This document shows, one piece after another, positions 16,740 through 26,138 of a DNA stretch of 59,739 nt. Below the pieces are notes generated by a model that made no database searches, was not told where the DNA came from, and saw nothing but the letters and a program-made list of their open reading frames with translations. The translations under genes and the position numbers were made by a program. The stretch comes from JAEUNX01 sp034004685. GTDB lineage: Bacteria; Pseudomonadota; Gammaproteobacteria; Burkholderiales; Rhodocyclaceae. The stretch is taken from the NCBI GenBank assembly GCA_034004685.1, contig JAVEWG010000023.1:1-59739 (forward strand). The letters are read 5' to 3'. The stretch's first letter is position 1. Every line of letters starts with the position of its first letter.

Positions 16740-18677
16740 TCACCCCAGGCTGGCCCCCTCGATGTCCTCGGAAAGCCGCAGCCAGTTTTCCTCGTGGGCG
16801 TTCAGGGTCTCGTCGATCTGTTGCAGATCCTTTCCCAGGCCGGGGATTTCCCGCGCCGGCGGCCCGCTTGCCAGCCGGGCCTCGATGGCATGCTTGCGGG
16901 ATTGCAGCTCCAGGATGGTCTGCTCCAGCTTGCCCAGGTCGCGCTTGAGGCCCTTGAGCTGCTCCGGGCTGATCCCCTTCTTGCCCGTGCCCGCTGCCGG
17001 GGCAGCTGCCTGCGGGGGGCTCTTGAGGGAGGCCTTGAGTTCTTCCCGGGAACGGCGGGCTTCATCCAGCAGGTATTGCTGGTAGTCGTCCAGATCACCG
17101 TCGAAAGGCTCGACGCCCCCCCGGGCCACCAGCCAGAACTCGTCGCACACCGAGCGCAGCAGGGCCCGGTCGTGGGAAACCAGCATCACCGTGCCCTCGA
17201 ACTCGTTGAGGGCCATGGCCAGGGCTTCCCGGGTGGCCAGATCCAGGTGGTTGGTGGGTTCATCCAGCAGCAGCAGGTTGGGGCGTTGCCAGACCAGCAT
17301 GCACAGCACCAGCCGGGCCTTTTCCCCCCCGCTCATGGTGCCCACCGCCTGCTGGACCATGTCGCCGCTGAAGTTGAAGGTGCCCAGGAAGGTGCGCAGA
17401 TCCTGCTCCCGGCCGCTCTGGCCGGGGGGCACGCCGTCCCGGGCCATGGCCACCATGTGTTCCAGGGGATTGTCCTGGGGGCGGAGCACGTCCAGTTCCT
17501 GCTGGGCGAAATAGCCGATGCGCAGCCCCTTGCCCTCGGTGACGGTGCCGCTGAGGGGGGCCAGATCGCGGGCGATGGTCTTCACCAAGGTGGATTTGCC
17601 CCGGCCGTTGGCCCCCAGAATACCGATGCGCTCGCCGGCCATCACCGACTTGCTCACCCCCCGCACGATCACCGTGGGGGGCGTGCCGGCCGGGGCATCG
17701 GCCGGGGGCGGGTAGCCAAAGCAGGCGCCTTCCATGGTCAGCATGGGGTTGGGCAGGTTGAGGGGCTCCTTGAATTCGAAGGTGAAATCGGCGCTGGCCA
17801 GCACCGGCGCCAGCTTGTCCATGCGGTCCAGGGCCTTGACCCGGCTCTGGGCCTGCTTGGCCTTGCTGGCCTTGGCCTTGAAGCGGGCGATGAACTTTTG
17901 CAGGTGGGCGATCTTGTCCTGCTGCTTGGCGTAGGCGTTCTGTTGCAGCTCCAGTTGCTGGGCGCGGGTGTCCTCGAAGGTGGAGTAGTTGCCGCCGTAG
18001 CGGGTCAGCTTGCCGCTGTCGATGTGCACCGTGACGTCGGTGATGGCATCCAGGAATTCCCGGTCATGGCTGATCACCACCAGGGTGCCGGCGTAGCGCT
18101 TGAGCCAGGCTTCCAGCCAGACCAGGGCGTCCAGGTCCAGGTGGTTGGTGGGCTCATCCAGAAGCAGCAGGTCCGACGGGCACATCAGGGCCCGGGCCAG
18201 TTGCAGGCGCATCCGCCAGCCGCCGGAAAAGCTATTGACCGGATTGCACAGCTCGGTGGTCTTGAAGCCCAGCCCGAGGATCAGGGCCTGGGAGCGGGCC
18301 TGAGCGTCATGGGCGCCGGCGTCGTGGAGGGCCATGTAGGCGTAGGCCATGCGTTCTCCGTCGTCGCTGGCTTCGGCCGCCGCCACTTCCTGCTGGGCGG
18401 CCAGCAGGGCAGTATCGCCCTCGATCACGAAGTCGGTGGCGGACTGGTCGGTTTCCGGCATGTCCTGGGCCACCTGGCCCATGCGCCAGGCCGCCGGCAT
18501 GTGGAAGTCCCCCGCGTCTTCATGCAGGGTGCCGTTGAGCAGGCCGAACAAAGAGGACTTGCCGGCGCCGTTACGCCCCACCAGGCCAACTTTCTCGCCG
18601 GGATTGAGGGTGACGGAGGCTTTGTCCAGCAGCACCTTGACGCCACGGCGCAAGGTGACGTCCTTCAGGGTGATCAT
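16740..18677 (-). CDS. ABC-F family ATPase (YheS/Uup-like)
   Basis: ABC-F proteins have two ATPase domains and no membrane part; they act on ribosomes. The 645-residue protein starts MITLKDVTLRRGVKVLLDKA. The first Walker A is GRNGAGKSS near residues 34-42 and the second is GANGRGKST in the middle. Both signatures (NSFSGGWRMRLQLARAL and GTMSGGEKARLVLCML) and both LLLLDEPTNHLDL Walker B/D-loop blocks are intact. The interdomain linker is lysine- and glutamine-rich. A C-terminal coiled coil closes the protein. The upstream in-frame extension to 18833 is unlike the family and rejected. Confidence 0.93.
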   Translation of the reverse strand: MITLKDVTLRRGVKVLLDKASVTLNPGEKVGLVGRNGAGKSSLFGLLNGTLHEDAGDFHMPAAWRMGQVAQDMPETDQSATDFVIEGDTALLAAQQEVAAAEASDDGERMAYAYMALHDAGAHDAQARSQALILGLGFKTTELCNPVNSFSGGWRMRLQLARALMCPSDLLLLDEPTNHLDLDALVWLEAWLKRYAGTLVVISHDREFLDAITDVTVHIDSGKLTRYGGNYSTFEDTRAQQLELQQNAYAKQQDKIAHLQKFIARFKAKASKAKQAQSRVKALDRMDKLAPVLASADFTFEFKEPLNLPNPMLTMEGACFGYPPPADAPAGTPPTVIVRGVSKSVMAGERIGILGANGRGKSTLVKTIARDLAPLSGTVTEGKGLRIGYFAQQELDVLRPQDNPLEHMVAMARDGVPPGQSGREQDLRTFLGTFNFSGDMVQQAVGTMSGGEKARLVLCMLVWQRPNLLLLDEPTNHLDLATREALAMALNEFEGTVMLVSHDRALLRSVCDEFWLVARGGVEPFDGDLDDYQQYLLDEARRSREELKASLKSPPQAAAPAAGTGKKGISPEQLKGLKRDLGKLEQTILELQSRKHAIEARLASGPPAREIPGLGKDLQQIDETLNAHEENWLRLSEDIEGASLG

Positions 18678-18851
18678 GGGGTGAAGCTCCGGTGTTGGGT
18701 TTGCGGTTGCAAGCGGATAGGGGAAAGGACGGACACGGAGGATCGCGCCGCAAAACTCACCCGAATCGGGAAGGCCGCAAGGATACGTGCTTTGGCGATC
18801 CCCGAAAGCCCATTCGCCACCCCGGCGCCGCAACGCCGCCCGCCCGCCGGC

Positions 18852-19217
18852 TCAACCGCCGTCGAGGAGCGTTTCACATTGGGCCATCAGGGAGCGGGCC
18901 AATTCGGAATCGTAACGGGCATCCAGGGCTTCCATCATCTCGTGCGCCGCAAACAAGCCCGCCTCCCGGGAGAGGGAAGCAGCGATCTGGCGAGCCAGCT
19001 TGTCGCTGAGGTCGGACAGGTGCCGGCGATCGGCCTGGGCCAGACTGCGCCGGGTGCGGGCCAGCCAGTCGGCCACCAGGCTGGCGCCCTGCTCCTCCGT
19101 GAGCCATTGACCGTGCTCGTACCAGCCCGACAAGCGCTCGGCAGTGAGGGCAAAAACCAGCGCGGCACGGGTGCCGCGGCTGTCGGCGGGAGGCGGGGGT
19201 GAAGTGGGCGGGCTCAT
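18852..19217 (-). CDS. Hypothetical protein
   Basis: I do not recognise this gene. From the ATG at 19217 it encodes 121 residues, mostly helical and charged, with an Ala/Leu-rich body (LVFALTAERLSGWYEHGQWL, then SDLSDKLARQIAASL). No signal peptide or membrane helix is seen. The frame is open to 19286. It is same-strand with the ABC-F gene, about 175 bp upstream. Codon use matches the core genes, which supports it being real. Confidence 0.55.
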   Translation of the reverse strand: MSPPTSPPPPADSRGTRAALVFALTAERLSGWYEHGQWLTEEQGASLVADWLARTRRSLAQADRRHLSDLSDKLARQIAASLSREAGLFAAHEMMEALDARYDSELARSLMAQCETLLDGG

Positions 19218-19498
19218 GGGGAGGATGCGACGGGTAGAGGGGGGGAGATCGCCCAGCGCGAGGGCTGCTTGCGACGGCCAAGGCACGGCTCAGGCTGACC
19301 CGTCAGGCAAAGGGTCAAGGTTCCTCGGTCAGCCATCTCCGATCACTGCAAGCTGCTGCAACCTGGCGAGCATCCAACTGCCAGGAATTTCCGGGAAACC
19401 GGGACTGAGAGTTGGGTGGCGGGTGGTTCCTGCCGGAAAAACCGGCCACCTGGATTAGATAGCACGTCTGCGGGGATCTGCGGGCTTGCGGGTGTTTG

Positions 19499-20647
19499 TC
19501 ACCGAGAGAGTAGCTCAACGTAGGTCTGGTAGCTGTAACTCCGGTTCTTTTTCTGGCCGGTCATCTCCGTCACGATGCCCAACTCTTCCAGTACCTTGAC
19601 TGCCGCCGTTGCGGTGGGAAAGCTGGTGTCCAGTTGCTGGCGAACGCGTTCGATGGTGAAGCGCGGCATCATGGGCAGCATCTCGAACAGCCGGTAGCTG
19701 GCCGGGCCGGCCTTGGTAGATTGCAACAAGCGTCTGCGATCTGTGGCCACAAGACTGGCCACTTCAATGATGTTTTTTTCGGCTTCGCCGGCTGCGATTG
19801 CCACGCCTTCCAGAAAGAAACTGACCCAAGACTCCCAATCGCCATCCGTGCGGATGGCCGATAGCCGACGGTAGTACTCAGCCTGGTGCTGTTTCAGGTA
19901 GCCGCTGAGATACATCAATGGCTCAGACAGCAGCCCCCAATGCTCGAATAGGGCTGCGATCAGCAGTCGGCCTATGCGTCCGTTGCCGTCCAGAAATGGG
20001 TGGATGGTTTCAAACTGCGCGTGGATCAGGGCCACCTTGACCATCGGCGGCAAATCCGTCGCCGTGTCGTGGATGAACCGCTCCATATCGGCCAGAAGCG
20101 TGGGAACGTGCTCCGGCGGAGGTGGTACGAAAACTGCGTTGCCGGGCCGTGTGCCACCGATCCAGTTTTGCGACCGGCGCAACTCACCCAGTTGCTTGCC
20201 CGCGCCGCGTGCTCCATCAAGCAGGCGTCGGTGTGCCTCGGACAACAGCCGCACACTGATAGGCAGCCCTTTGGGGTCGCGCAGTTGCTCCTGCGTCCAG
20301 CGGAAGGCACGGAGGTAGTTGGTCACATCCTCCACGTCGTCGGTATTGCTGACTTTGATTCCTGCCTCTTCGTCGAAGAGATCAGTCAGCGTGGCCTGTG
20401 TGCCCTCGATCTGCGACGTGAGCAGGGCTTCCTTGCGGATGGCGCTGTACAAAAGCCAGTCTACCGAAGGCACCAGCCCCGATACACCCGCCAAGCGTGC
20501 GAGCGCCAGCTCGGCTTGCCGATTCAGTTCGGTGAACACCGTGGGTGGCAGGGCCGGATCAGACGGTGGCAAGGCGTAGGGCACGAATGCACGCACGGAT
20601 TCGCCCAGCGTCGTGGAAATCGAATAGGTTCCGGTGGTGCGTATCAT
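19499..20647 (-). CDS. Fic family AMPylase-type protein with C-terminal winged helix
   Basis: Fic enzymes transfer AMP or related groups to target proteins. The 382-residue protein has the complete catalytic motif HPFLDGNGR (216-224). Upstream is an inhibitory helix TSQIEG (77-82) fitting the (S/T)xxxE(G/N) pattern of class II Fic proteins, so the enzyme is expected to be self-inhibited. An N-terminal Fic_N-like region comes first, and a winged-helix domain (about 315-382) with FTIERVRQQLDTSFPTATAA and VKVLEELGIV ends the chain. A 50-bp palindrome sits 15 bp upstream of its start, suggesting autoregulation through that winged helix. Codon use and GC are lower than in the core genes. Confidence 0.9.
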   Translation of the reverse strand: MIRTTGTYSISTTLGESVRAFVPYALPPSDPALPPTVFTELNRQAELALARLAGVSGLVPSVDWLLYSAIRKEALLTSQIEGTQATLTDLFDEEAGIKVSNTDDVEDVTNYLRAFRWTQEQLRDPKGLPISVRLLSEAHRRLLDGARGAGKQLGELRRSQNWIGGTRPGNAVFVPPPPEHVPTLLADMERFIHDTATDLPPMVKVALIHAQFETIHPFLDGNGRIGRLLIAALFEHWGLLSEPLMYLSGYLKQHQAEYYRRLSAIRTDGDWESWVSFFLEGVAIAAGEAEKNIIEVASLVATDRRRLLQSTKAGPASYRLFEMLPMMPRFTIERVRQQLDTSFPTATAAVKVLEELGIVTEMTGQKKNRSYSYQTYVELLSR

Positions 20648-20661
20648 TGAAAGCTACCTTG

Positions 20662-20711
20662 AATTGCGCCCAAACAAATTAAAGCATTCTTTAATTTGTT
20701 TGGGCGCAATT
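20662..20711. repeat. Perfect 50-bp palindrome (23-bp arms, 4-base loop) upstream of fic
   Basis: The left arm (20662-20684, starting AATTGCGCCC and ending AATTAAAG) is the exact reverse complement of the right arm (20689-20711). The loop is CATT. It lies between the end of the preceding gene and the fic start. On the fic coding strand no T tract follows, so it is a poor terminator and a better candidate for an operator. Confidence 0.9.
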
Positions 20712-20740
20712 AAAATTGGCTTTTATTGCCTCATTGCACA

Positions 20741-21184
20741 TCACGTCACCCGGCGCAGGCGCTTGACCACTTGGGTCACCGGCTTGACCTTGCCCTGGGC
20801 AAGCTGATCTTCGCCGAGTTGAAGGATGGCCGACAGCGCCTTGGCCCCAGCATCCTGGCGCACCGCAGTGAAAGACGAGTCGTCCCCCAGGTGGATGAAG
20901 ATGCGCCCCTGCGCCTGATCACCCGTCACGTCCAGCCAGCCGCGCCCGCTCACCGGGTCGTTTTCATCAGTGCCCGACCAGGAGAATTCAACACGCGCCA
21001 GGCCATCAACCCCACCGACACGGGCATCGATATCGCCTTGCACCAGGCCGAATTGGAACGCCCCCGTCAGATCGTCGCGGAGCGTGATGTGCGCCGGAGT
21101 TTCCATATCAAAGTAGTCGGCATCCCAGACTTCCATGGCGGTGATGCGCCAGGCGCCCACCACGACCTTCTCAGATTTCTTCAT
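20741..21184 (-). CDS. Hypothetical protein upstream of fic
   Basis: A 147-residue protein of unknown function. It starts MKKSEKVVVGAWRITAMEVW and is beta-rich with alternating charged strands (PAHITLRDDLTGAFQFGLVQ, then RVEFSWSGTDENDPVSGRGW). It looks like a small beta-barrel or single beta-domain protein and ends in a basic tail VVKRLRRVT. It overlaps the end of the broken DUF6155-like gene by 4 bp, so the two were one translational unit. It precedes fic on the same strand. Confidence 0.65.
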   Translation of the reverse strand: MKKSEKVVVGAWRITAMEVWDADYFDMETPAHITLRDDLTGAFQFGLVQGDIDARVGGVDGLARVEFSWSGTDENDPVSGRGWLDVTGDQAQGRIFIHLGDDSSFTAVRQDAGAKALSAILQLGEDQLAQGKVKPVTQVVKRLRRVT

Positions 21185-21738
21185 TCCTCACCCGCAAAAC
21201 CGGCTTCCGACCAAAAATGGTCGAAGTCATCGCCTACACCCCAGCCGACGTTCTGCCCAAACTGGCGCACCCGATCCAAACGGGCGAGGAATGCCGCCTG
21301 CTGCGCAGCGGGTAAGGCCAACACGTATTTCAGCGCCTGTTCGAACATTCGCACCAGCGCGTCATAAAAGCCCTCGTCGTCCATGCCGCAACCGGCCAGA
21401 AAATCGAACACTTCCTCACAGTAGAACACTGTGAGTTCAGCCAAACCCTCGGGCTGGCCCAGCGCCTTTTTGTAATCGCTGATCGCCTTCTTGGCCTTGC
21501 TGACCGAGATTGGATTGCGCTAGTCCGGTGGGTTGATCCAACGGATGATCACATCCTTGTAGGGCTCCAGCGAGTCATCGCCCAAACCAAAACGGGCGTT
21601 CAGAAAAGCCTTGTTGTCCTTGCTGGCGGCGTACAGGTCTTGCACCAACCCCAGCAGACCGGCACGGTCGAAGTCGGCCAGCTTGGTTTTGACGTCGCTC
21701 CAGCTGGGTGTGGTTTTGGTGGGTTTCTTCGTCGCCAT
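21181..21738 (-). pseudogene. DUF6155-like gene interrupted by an in-frame amber codon
   Basis: One reading frame runs from MATKKPTKTTPSWSDVKTKL to DHFWSEAGFAGEE with a single TAG at 21520-21522. The two halves (72 residues, then about 112) join without a frame change: LEPYKDVIIRWINPPD-stop-RNPISVSKAKKAISDYKKAL. Family members that I recall carry a contiguous sequence here, and TAC (Tyr) to TAG would explain the break. Without readthrough the second half could only start at an internal TTG or GTG. It may be a pseudogene, a sequencing error or a readthrough case. Function of the family is unknown. Confidence 0.65.
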
Positions 21739-21773
21739 GCGCGTCAGTCCTCATCCGTGCCGGGCGCGTTGCC

Positions 21774-22256
21774 GGGAGTGTCAGATTTTTTTGTGTGAGG
21801 CGTGAAAGGACTTTTCCACGGTGACGGCTGCCGAAGGTCCGTTCAGACCGTAGGCAGACGGCGCGGTGGGAAAGTCGGTGGTCATTTTATCCGCGGGCCG
21901 CTTCAAAGCGTTCCGCGTAGAGGATGGCAAATTGGTTCATGGCGTCCTTCCAGTATTTGGCTGACCGAACTGATGAAGTCCGGTGAAACCTCGGTGCCAT
22001 ATTGCTCGGCCAGGAAGCCTTGAATCTCTCGGACGGTCATGCCGCGGGCGTACATGGCGACAATCTTGTCGTCGAAGCCCGTGAAGCGGCGCTCGTGCTT
22101 AGGGATGAGCAAGAGTTCGAAGCTGCCCTGACGGTCACGCGGGATGTCGATCCGCAGCGGTCCATCTTCGGTCAGCACGGTCTTGCCGGTTGCCCCGTTG
22201 CGGTGGTTAGCGATCTCGCCAGGCTTGTCGGCGCCGGGCGGGTAACCGCAGGCCAA
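21774..22256 (-). mobile_element. IS256-family insertion sequence remnant
   Basis: The transposase reading frame from 22256 contains NHRNGATGKTVLTEDGPLRI and KHERRFTGFDDKIVAMYARGM, characteristic of IS256-family (MULE-type) transposases. After SPDFISSVSQ it jumps, with a frame change, to the family C-terminus KYWKDAMNQFAILYAERF ending at a stop at 21887. The catalytic core is therefore deleted, and the N-terminal 70 or so residues are missing as well. The sequence GGGAGTGTCAGATTTTTTTG at 21774-21793 looks like the element's terminal repeat. The opposite end is not found, so the element is dead. Confidence 0.8.
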
Positions 22257-22364
22257 ACAGAGAACAGAGACGGCTCTGGTCGAGAAAGTGGCCGATTTCG
22301 GGGGGTTCGGCAGGTGGCCACCCGCAGCACAGCGGGCCGGAACCCCACGTGGCGCGGGGATTTC

Positions 22365-22401
22365 TGGAAAAGAAAAGGGCCCGGAGACTATCCGAGCCCT
22401 T
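22365..22401 (-). terminator. Intrinsic terminator of tRNA-Ala
   Basis: On the minus strand AAGGGCTCGGA and TCCGGGCCCTT form an 11-bp stem (one G-U pair) around TAGTC, followed by TTCTTTT. It starts six bases after the CCA end of the tRNA. Confidence 0.85.
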
Positions 22402-22406
22402 CAAAT

Positions 22407-22482
<76 letters not shown>

Positions 22483-22537
22483 GTAGGGGGCGGATTATAG
22501 CCAGGGGATGGCGGGCTTGGGAAGCCGTCTGGGTAGC

Positions 22538-23539
22538 TTAGTCCCGGCCGGCGCCGGCGGCGGCGCGGCGCAGGCGGTCGTTGATGGCGGCCCATTCCAC
22601 CGTGGCGGGGGGAGCTTCCAGGACGATGAGGTCGGTGCCGGCGGCATCCGCCTCCCGCAGGGCGGCGTAGAGTTGGTGGGCGTAGCCGGCGGGGTTGGCG
22701 GGGAGCAGGCGCCAGGGGTGGGGCTCGCCGGCCAGGGGGGGCTGGGTGTGGGCGATCACGGCGCAGCGGCCGCCGGCGTGGCGGCGCATGTTGAGCACGT
22801 CCCGCAGGCGGGCGGACTGGACGATGCGTAGCGGCGTGCGAGGGGCGTAGTGGGCTTCCAGGGAGCCGGAGACCCGGGGGGCCTGTGCGCCCCCCTGGGC
22901 GCGCACGGTGGGCTGGCGGCCAATCACGGCGGCAATGGCTTCCGGGGTGATGGCGCCGGGGCGCAGGATCTCGGGGACGTCCCGGGAAAGATCCAGGATG
23001 GTGGATTCGATGCCCACCTGGCAGGGGCCGCCGTCCAGCACCAGAGCCACCCTATCCCCCAGTTCTTCCTGGACGTGCCGGGCAGTGGTGGGGCTGATGC
23101 GGCCGAAGCGGTTGGCGGAGGGGGCGGCGATGCCGGAGTCGAAGGCCCGCAGCAGCTGCAGGGCCACCGGGTGGTTGGGCACCCGCAGGCCGACGGTGTC
23201 CTGGCCGCCGGTGACCAGGTCCGGCACTTCATCGGACCGGGGCAGGATCAGGGTCAGAGGGCCAGGCCAGAAGGCCCGGGCCAGGGCGATGGCCTCCTTG
23301 GGGATGCGGGCGGCCCAGCGGGGCAGGGCTTCGGCGTCCGGCAGGTGGACGATCAGGGGGTGGTCCGCCGGCCGGCCCTTGGCGGCGAAAATCCGGGCCA
23401 CGGCCGCCGGGTTGAGGGCGTCCGCCCCCAAGCCATAGACCGTCTCGGTGGGCAGGGCCACCAGTTCGCCAGCCCGCAGCAGGGCCACCGCCCGGGCGAT
23501 GAGGGCGGGGTCAAGGGGGGACGGGGCGGCGTCACTCAT
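22538..23539 (-). CDS. Threonylcarbamoyl-AMP synthase (Sua5 type)
   Basis: Makes threonylcarbamoyl-AMP for the t6A37 modification of tRNAs reading ANN codons. The 333-residue length with an N-terminal YrdC domain and a C-terminal Sua5 domain marks the long Sua5 form rather than short TsaC. Motifs include VALPTETVYGLGADAL, AKGRPADHPLIVH, PSANRFGRISPT and STILDLS. The C-terminal domain follows a linker near 205-235. It overlaps purK by 8 bp, so it ends the folD-purE-purK-sua5 unit. Confidence 0.93.
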   Translation of the reverse strand: MSDAAPSPLDPALIARAVALLRAGELVALPTETVYGLGADALNPAAVARIFAAKGRPADHPLIVHLPDAEALPRWAARIPKEAIALARAFWPGPLTLILPRSDEVPDLVTGGQDTVGLRVPNHPVALQLLRAFDSGIAAPSANRFGRISPTTARHVQEELGDRVALVLDGGPCQVGIESTILDLSRDVPEILRPGAITPEAIAAVIGRQPTVRAQGGAQAPRVSGSLEAHYAPRTPLRIVQSARLRDVLNMRRHAGGRCAVIAHTQPPLAGEPHPWRLLPANPAGYAHQLYAALREADAAGTDLIVLEAPPATVEWAAINDRLRRAAAGAGRD

Positions 23540-24686
23540 CCCGGATGCCGATGGCGGCCCGGGCGGCTAACGCCGTGGCCTGGACCTGGGCCGGGTCTGC
23601 GCCCACCACTGTGAAATGGCCCATCTTGCGGCCCGGGCGGGCGTGGTGCTTGCCGTAGAGATGCAGGCGCAGGCCCGGGTAGGCGGCCAGCAGCGACCAG
23701 TCCGGCTCCCGGTAGGCGCCGTGGGGGTCACCCCCTTCGTACCAGAGTTCTCCCAGGAGATTGACCATCACCGCCGCCGAATGCTGGCGGGCAACCCCCA
23801 GGGGCAGACCGCACAGGGCGCGGACCTGCTGGTCGTACTGGCTGGTGTCGCAGGCGTCGATGGTGTGGTGGCCGCTGTTGTGGGGCCGGGGGGCCATTTC
23901 ATTGACCAGCAACTCGCCCCGGCAGACGAAGAACTCCACCCCCAGGGTGCCGATGTAGCCCAGCTTCTCGGCGATGCGCTCGGCGATCTGCTGAGCCGAA
24001 TCCCGTTGGCAGGCGGCGGCCCGGGCCGGGGCGATGGTGACATCCAGGATGCCCCGGCGGTGGCTGTTTTCTCCCGGGGGGAAGGCCACCACCCGGCCGG
24101 CTTCATCCCGCGCCAGGACCACCGACACCTCGTAGTCCAGGGTCAGCATCTTTTCCAGCACGCAGGGCTCGTTGTTGAGCTGGTGGAAGGCATGGAGGGC
24201 CTGGGCCCGATCCGCCACCCGGGCCTGGCCCTTGCCGTCGTAGCCGAAGCGGGCCACCTTGAGCACCGCCGGGAACAGGTCGGCGCCGGCGGCTTCGATA
24301 TCCGCTTCGCCACGGATCACCGCGAAGGGGCCGTGGGGCAGACCGTTGTCCCGCAGGAAGGTCTTCTCGGCGATGCGGTTCTGGCACACCGCCACCGCCT
24401 GGGCGCCGGGGCGCACCGGCTGGAATTTGGCCAGGTAGTCCAGGGTTTCGGCGGGAACGTTCTCGAATTCGGTGGTGACCGCCCCACAGCCCTGGGCCAA
24501 CTGGTCCAGGGCGGCGAAGTCGCCGTAGTCGGCCACCAGATGGCGGTCCGCGATGCGGCCGGCGGGGCTGTGGGGATCCGGGTCCAGCACCCACACCTGG
24601 TAGCCCATCTCGTGGGCGGCGGAAACGAAGAAGCGGCCCAACTGGCCGCCTCCCAGCATGCCGAGGGTGGCGGGGGGCAGGATCAT
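23532..24686 (-). CDS. purK: N5-carboxyaminoimidazole ribonucleotide synthase
   Basis: An ATP-grasp enzyme of purine synthesis that carboxylates AIR to N5-CAIR. The 384-residue protein begins LGMLGGGQLGRFFVSAAHEMG and includes TTEFENVPAETLDYL, YDGKGQARV and EMAPRPHNSGHHTIDACDTSQ near residues 262-282. All are standard PurK blocks. Its ATG overlaps the purE stop (ATGA), and its end overlaps the Sua5 start. Confidence 0.96.
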   Translation of the reverse strand: MILPPATLGMLGGGQLGRFFVSAAHEMGYQVWVLDPDPHSPAGRIADRHLVADYGDFAALDQLAQGCGAVTTEFENVPAETLDYLAKFQPVRPGAQAVAVCQNRIAEKTFLRDNGLPHGPFAVIRGEADIEAAGADLFPAVLKVARFGYDGKGQARVADRAQALHAFHQLNNEPCVLEKMLTLDYEVSVVLARDEAGRVVAFPPGENSHRRGILDVTIAPARAAACQRDSAQQIAERIAEKLGYIGTLGVEFFVCRGELLVNEMAPRPHNSGHHTIDACDTSQYDQQVRALCGLPLGVARQHSAAVMVNLLGELWYEGGDPHGAYREPDWSLLAAYPGLRLHLYGKHHARPGRKMGHFTVVGADPAQVQATALAARAAIGIRDE

Positions 24687-25186
24687 GGCAGGGGGTCCAG
24701 GGTCATATCCAGCACGGTCTGGGTCTGGCGGGCGCGGAACGCCTCCAGCTTTTCCGCCAGGGCCGGGTCCTGGTTGGCCAGCAGGGCCACCGCGAAGAGG
24801 CCGGCATTGGCGGCCCCCGCCTCGCCGATGGCGAAGGTGGCCACCGGGATGCCCTTGGGCATCTGGACGATGGAGAGCAGGGAATCCTGGCCCGACAGGG
24901 CCTTGGACTGGACCGGCACCCCCAGCACCGGCAGGGTGGTCTTGGCGGCCACCATGCCTGGTAGGTGGGCGGCGCCGCCGGCCCCGGCGATGATGGCCTG
25001 CAGGCCCCGCTGCCGGGCGGTCTCGGCGTATTCGAACATCAGGTCCGGGGTGCGGTGGGCGGAAACCACCCGGGCTTCATGGGGCACCCCGAACTCCGCC
25101 AGGATCCTGGCGGCCGCCTGCATGGTGGGCCAATCGGAATTGGAACCCATGATGATGCCCACCAAGGGCTGGTCTTGGTTATTCAT
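24683..25186 (-). CDS. purE: N5-carboxyaminoimidazole ribonucleotide mutase
   Basis: Converts N5-CAIR to CAIR, the step after PurK. The 167-residue class I PurE shows VGIIMGSNSDWPTM, VVSAHRTPD with the conserved His, and IIAGAGGAAHLPGMVAAKT. It sits 7 bp after folD and is translationally coupled to purK through an ATGA overlap. Confidence 0.96.
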   Translation of the reverse strand: MNNQDQPLVGIIMGSNSDWPTMQAAARILAEFGVPHEARVVSAHRTPDLMFEYAETARQRGLQAIIAGAGGAAHLPGMVAAKTTLPVLGVPVQSKALSGQDSLLSIVQMPKGIPVATFAIGEAGAANAGLFAVALLANQDPALAEKLEAFRARQTQTVLDMTLDPLP

Positions 25187-25193
25187 CGCGATT

Positions 25194-26069
25194 TCACTTT
25201 CCTGCCCGGTCGGCCACCCGCCGGGCCGATTCCACGGTATTGGCCAGGAGCATGGTGATGGTCATGGGCCCCACCCCGCCGGGCACCGGGGTGATGGCCC
25301 CGGCCACCGCCTTGACGCCTTCGAAGTCCACATCGCCGCACAGCTTGCCCGCATTGGGCCCCTCTTCCAGGCGGTTGATGCCCACGTCGATCACCGCCGC
25401 GCCGGGGCGCACCATGTCGGCGGTGACGAACTTGGGACGGCCCACCGCCGCCACCAGGATGTCGGCCCGGCGGGTGTGGGCGGCCAGATCCCGGGTCTGG
25501 GAGTGGCATACGGTGACGGTGGCGCCGGCCTGGAGCAGCAGCATGGCCATGGGTTTGCCCACAATGTTGGAGCGGCCGATGACCACCGCGTGGGCGCCCT
25601 TCACCGGCACCGCGCCGGCTTCCAGAATCTTCATGACGCCGTGGGGGGTGCACGGGAAGAAGGCTTCCTGGCCTTGGGACAGGCGGCCCACGTTCTCGGC
25701 GTGAAAACCATCCACGTCCTTGGCCACGCTAATGGCCTCCAGCACCGTTTTTTCGTCGAACTGGGGCGGCAGGGGCAATTGCACCAGGATGCCGTGCACC
25801 GCGGGGTCTGCGTTGAGCTCGGCGATCCTGGCCAGCACGGCGGACGGGTCGGCGTCTTCCGGGTAGTCGAAGCGGAGCGAGCGGATGCCGGCCTTCTCGC
25901 AACCCGTGACCTTATTGCGCACATACACCGCTGAGGCGGGATTGGCCCCCACCAGAATGACCGCCAGACAGGGCTGCACGCCCCGGGCCGTCAGGGCGGC
26001 GGACTGCTCGGCCAGTTGCTCGCGCAAGGTGGCGGACAGGGCATTGCCATCGAGAATGCGTGCCGTCAT
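25194..26069 (-). CDS. folD: Bifunctional methylenetetrahydrofolate dehydrogenase/cyclohydrolase
   Basis: Produces 10-formyl-THF, the one-carbon donor for purine synthesis, which suits its place ahead of purE and purK. The 291-residue protein carries SAVYVRNKVTGCEKAGI with the catalytic Lys, HGILVQLPLPPQFDE, VIGRSNIVGKPMAMLLLQAG and PVPGGVGPMTITMLL. The ATG at 26069 gives the usual start MTARILDGNALS; the upstream frame to 26138 adds an unlike extension. Confidence 0.96.
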   Translation of the reverse strand: MTARILDGNALSATLREQLAEQSAALTARGVQPCLAVILVGANPASAVYVRNKVTGCEKAGIRSLRFDYPEDADPSAVLARIAELNADPAVHGILVQLPLPPQFDEKTVLEAISVAKDVDGFHAENVGRLSQGQEAFFPCTPHGVMKILEAGAVPVKGAHAVVIGRSNIVGKPMAMLLLQAGATVTVCHSQTRDLAAHTRRADILVAAVGRPKFVTADMVRPGAAVIDVGINRLEEGPNAGKLCGDVDFEGVKAVAGAITPVPGGVGPMTITMLLANTVESARRVADRAGK

Positions 26070-26138
26070 GAAAGCCGTCTCCAGGGAAAAACCAGGAATT
26101 TTATCAAAGCTTTGCGGTTTCCAGACAGCCAAAACCAA

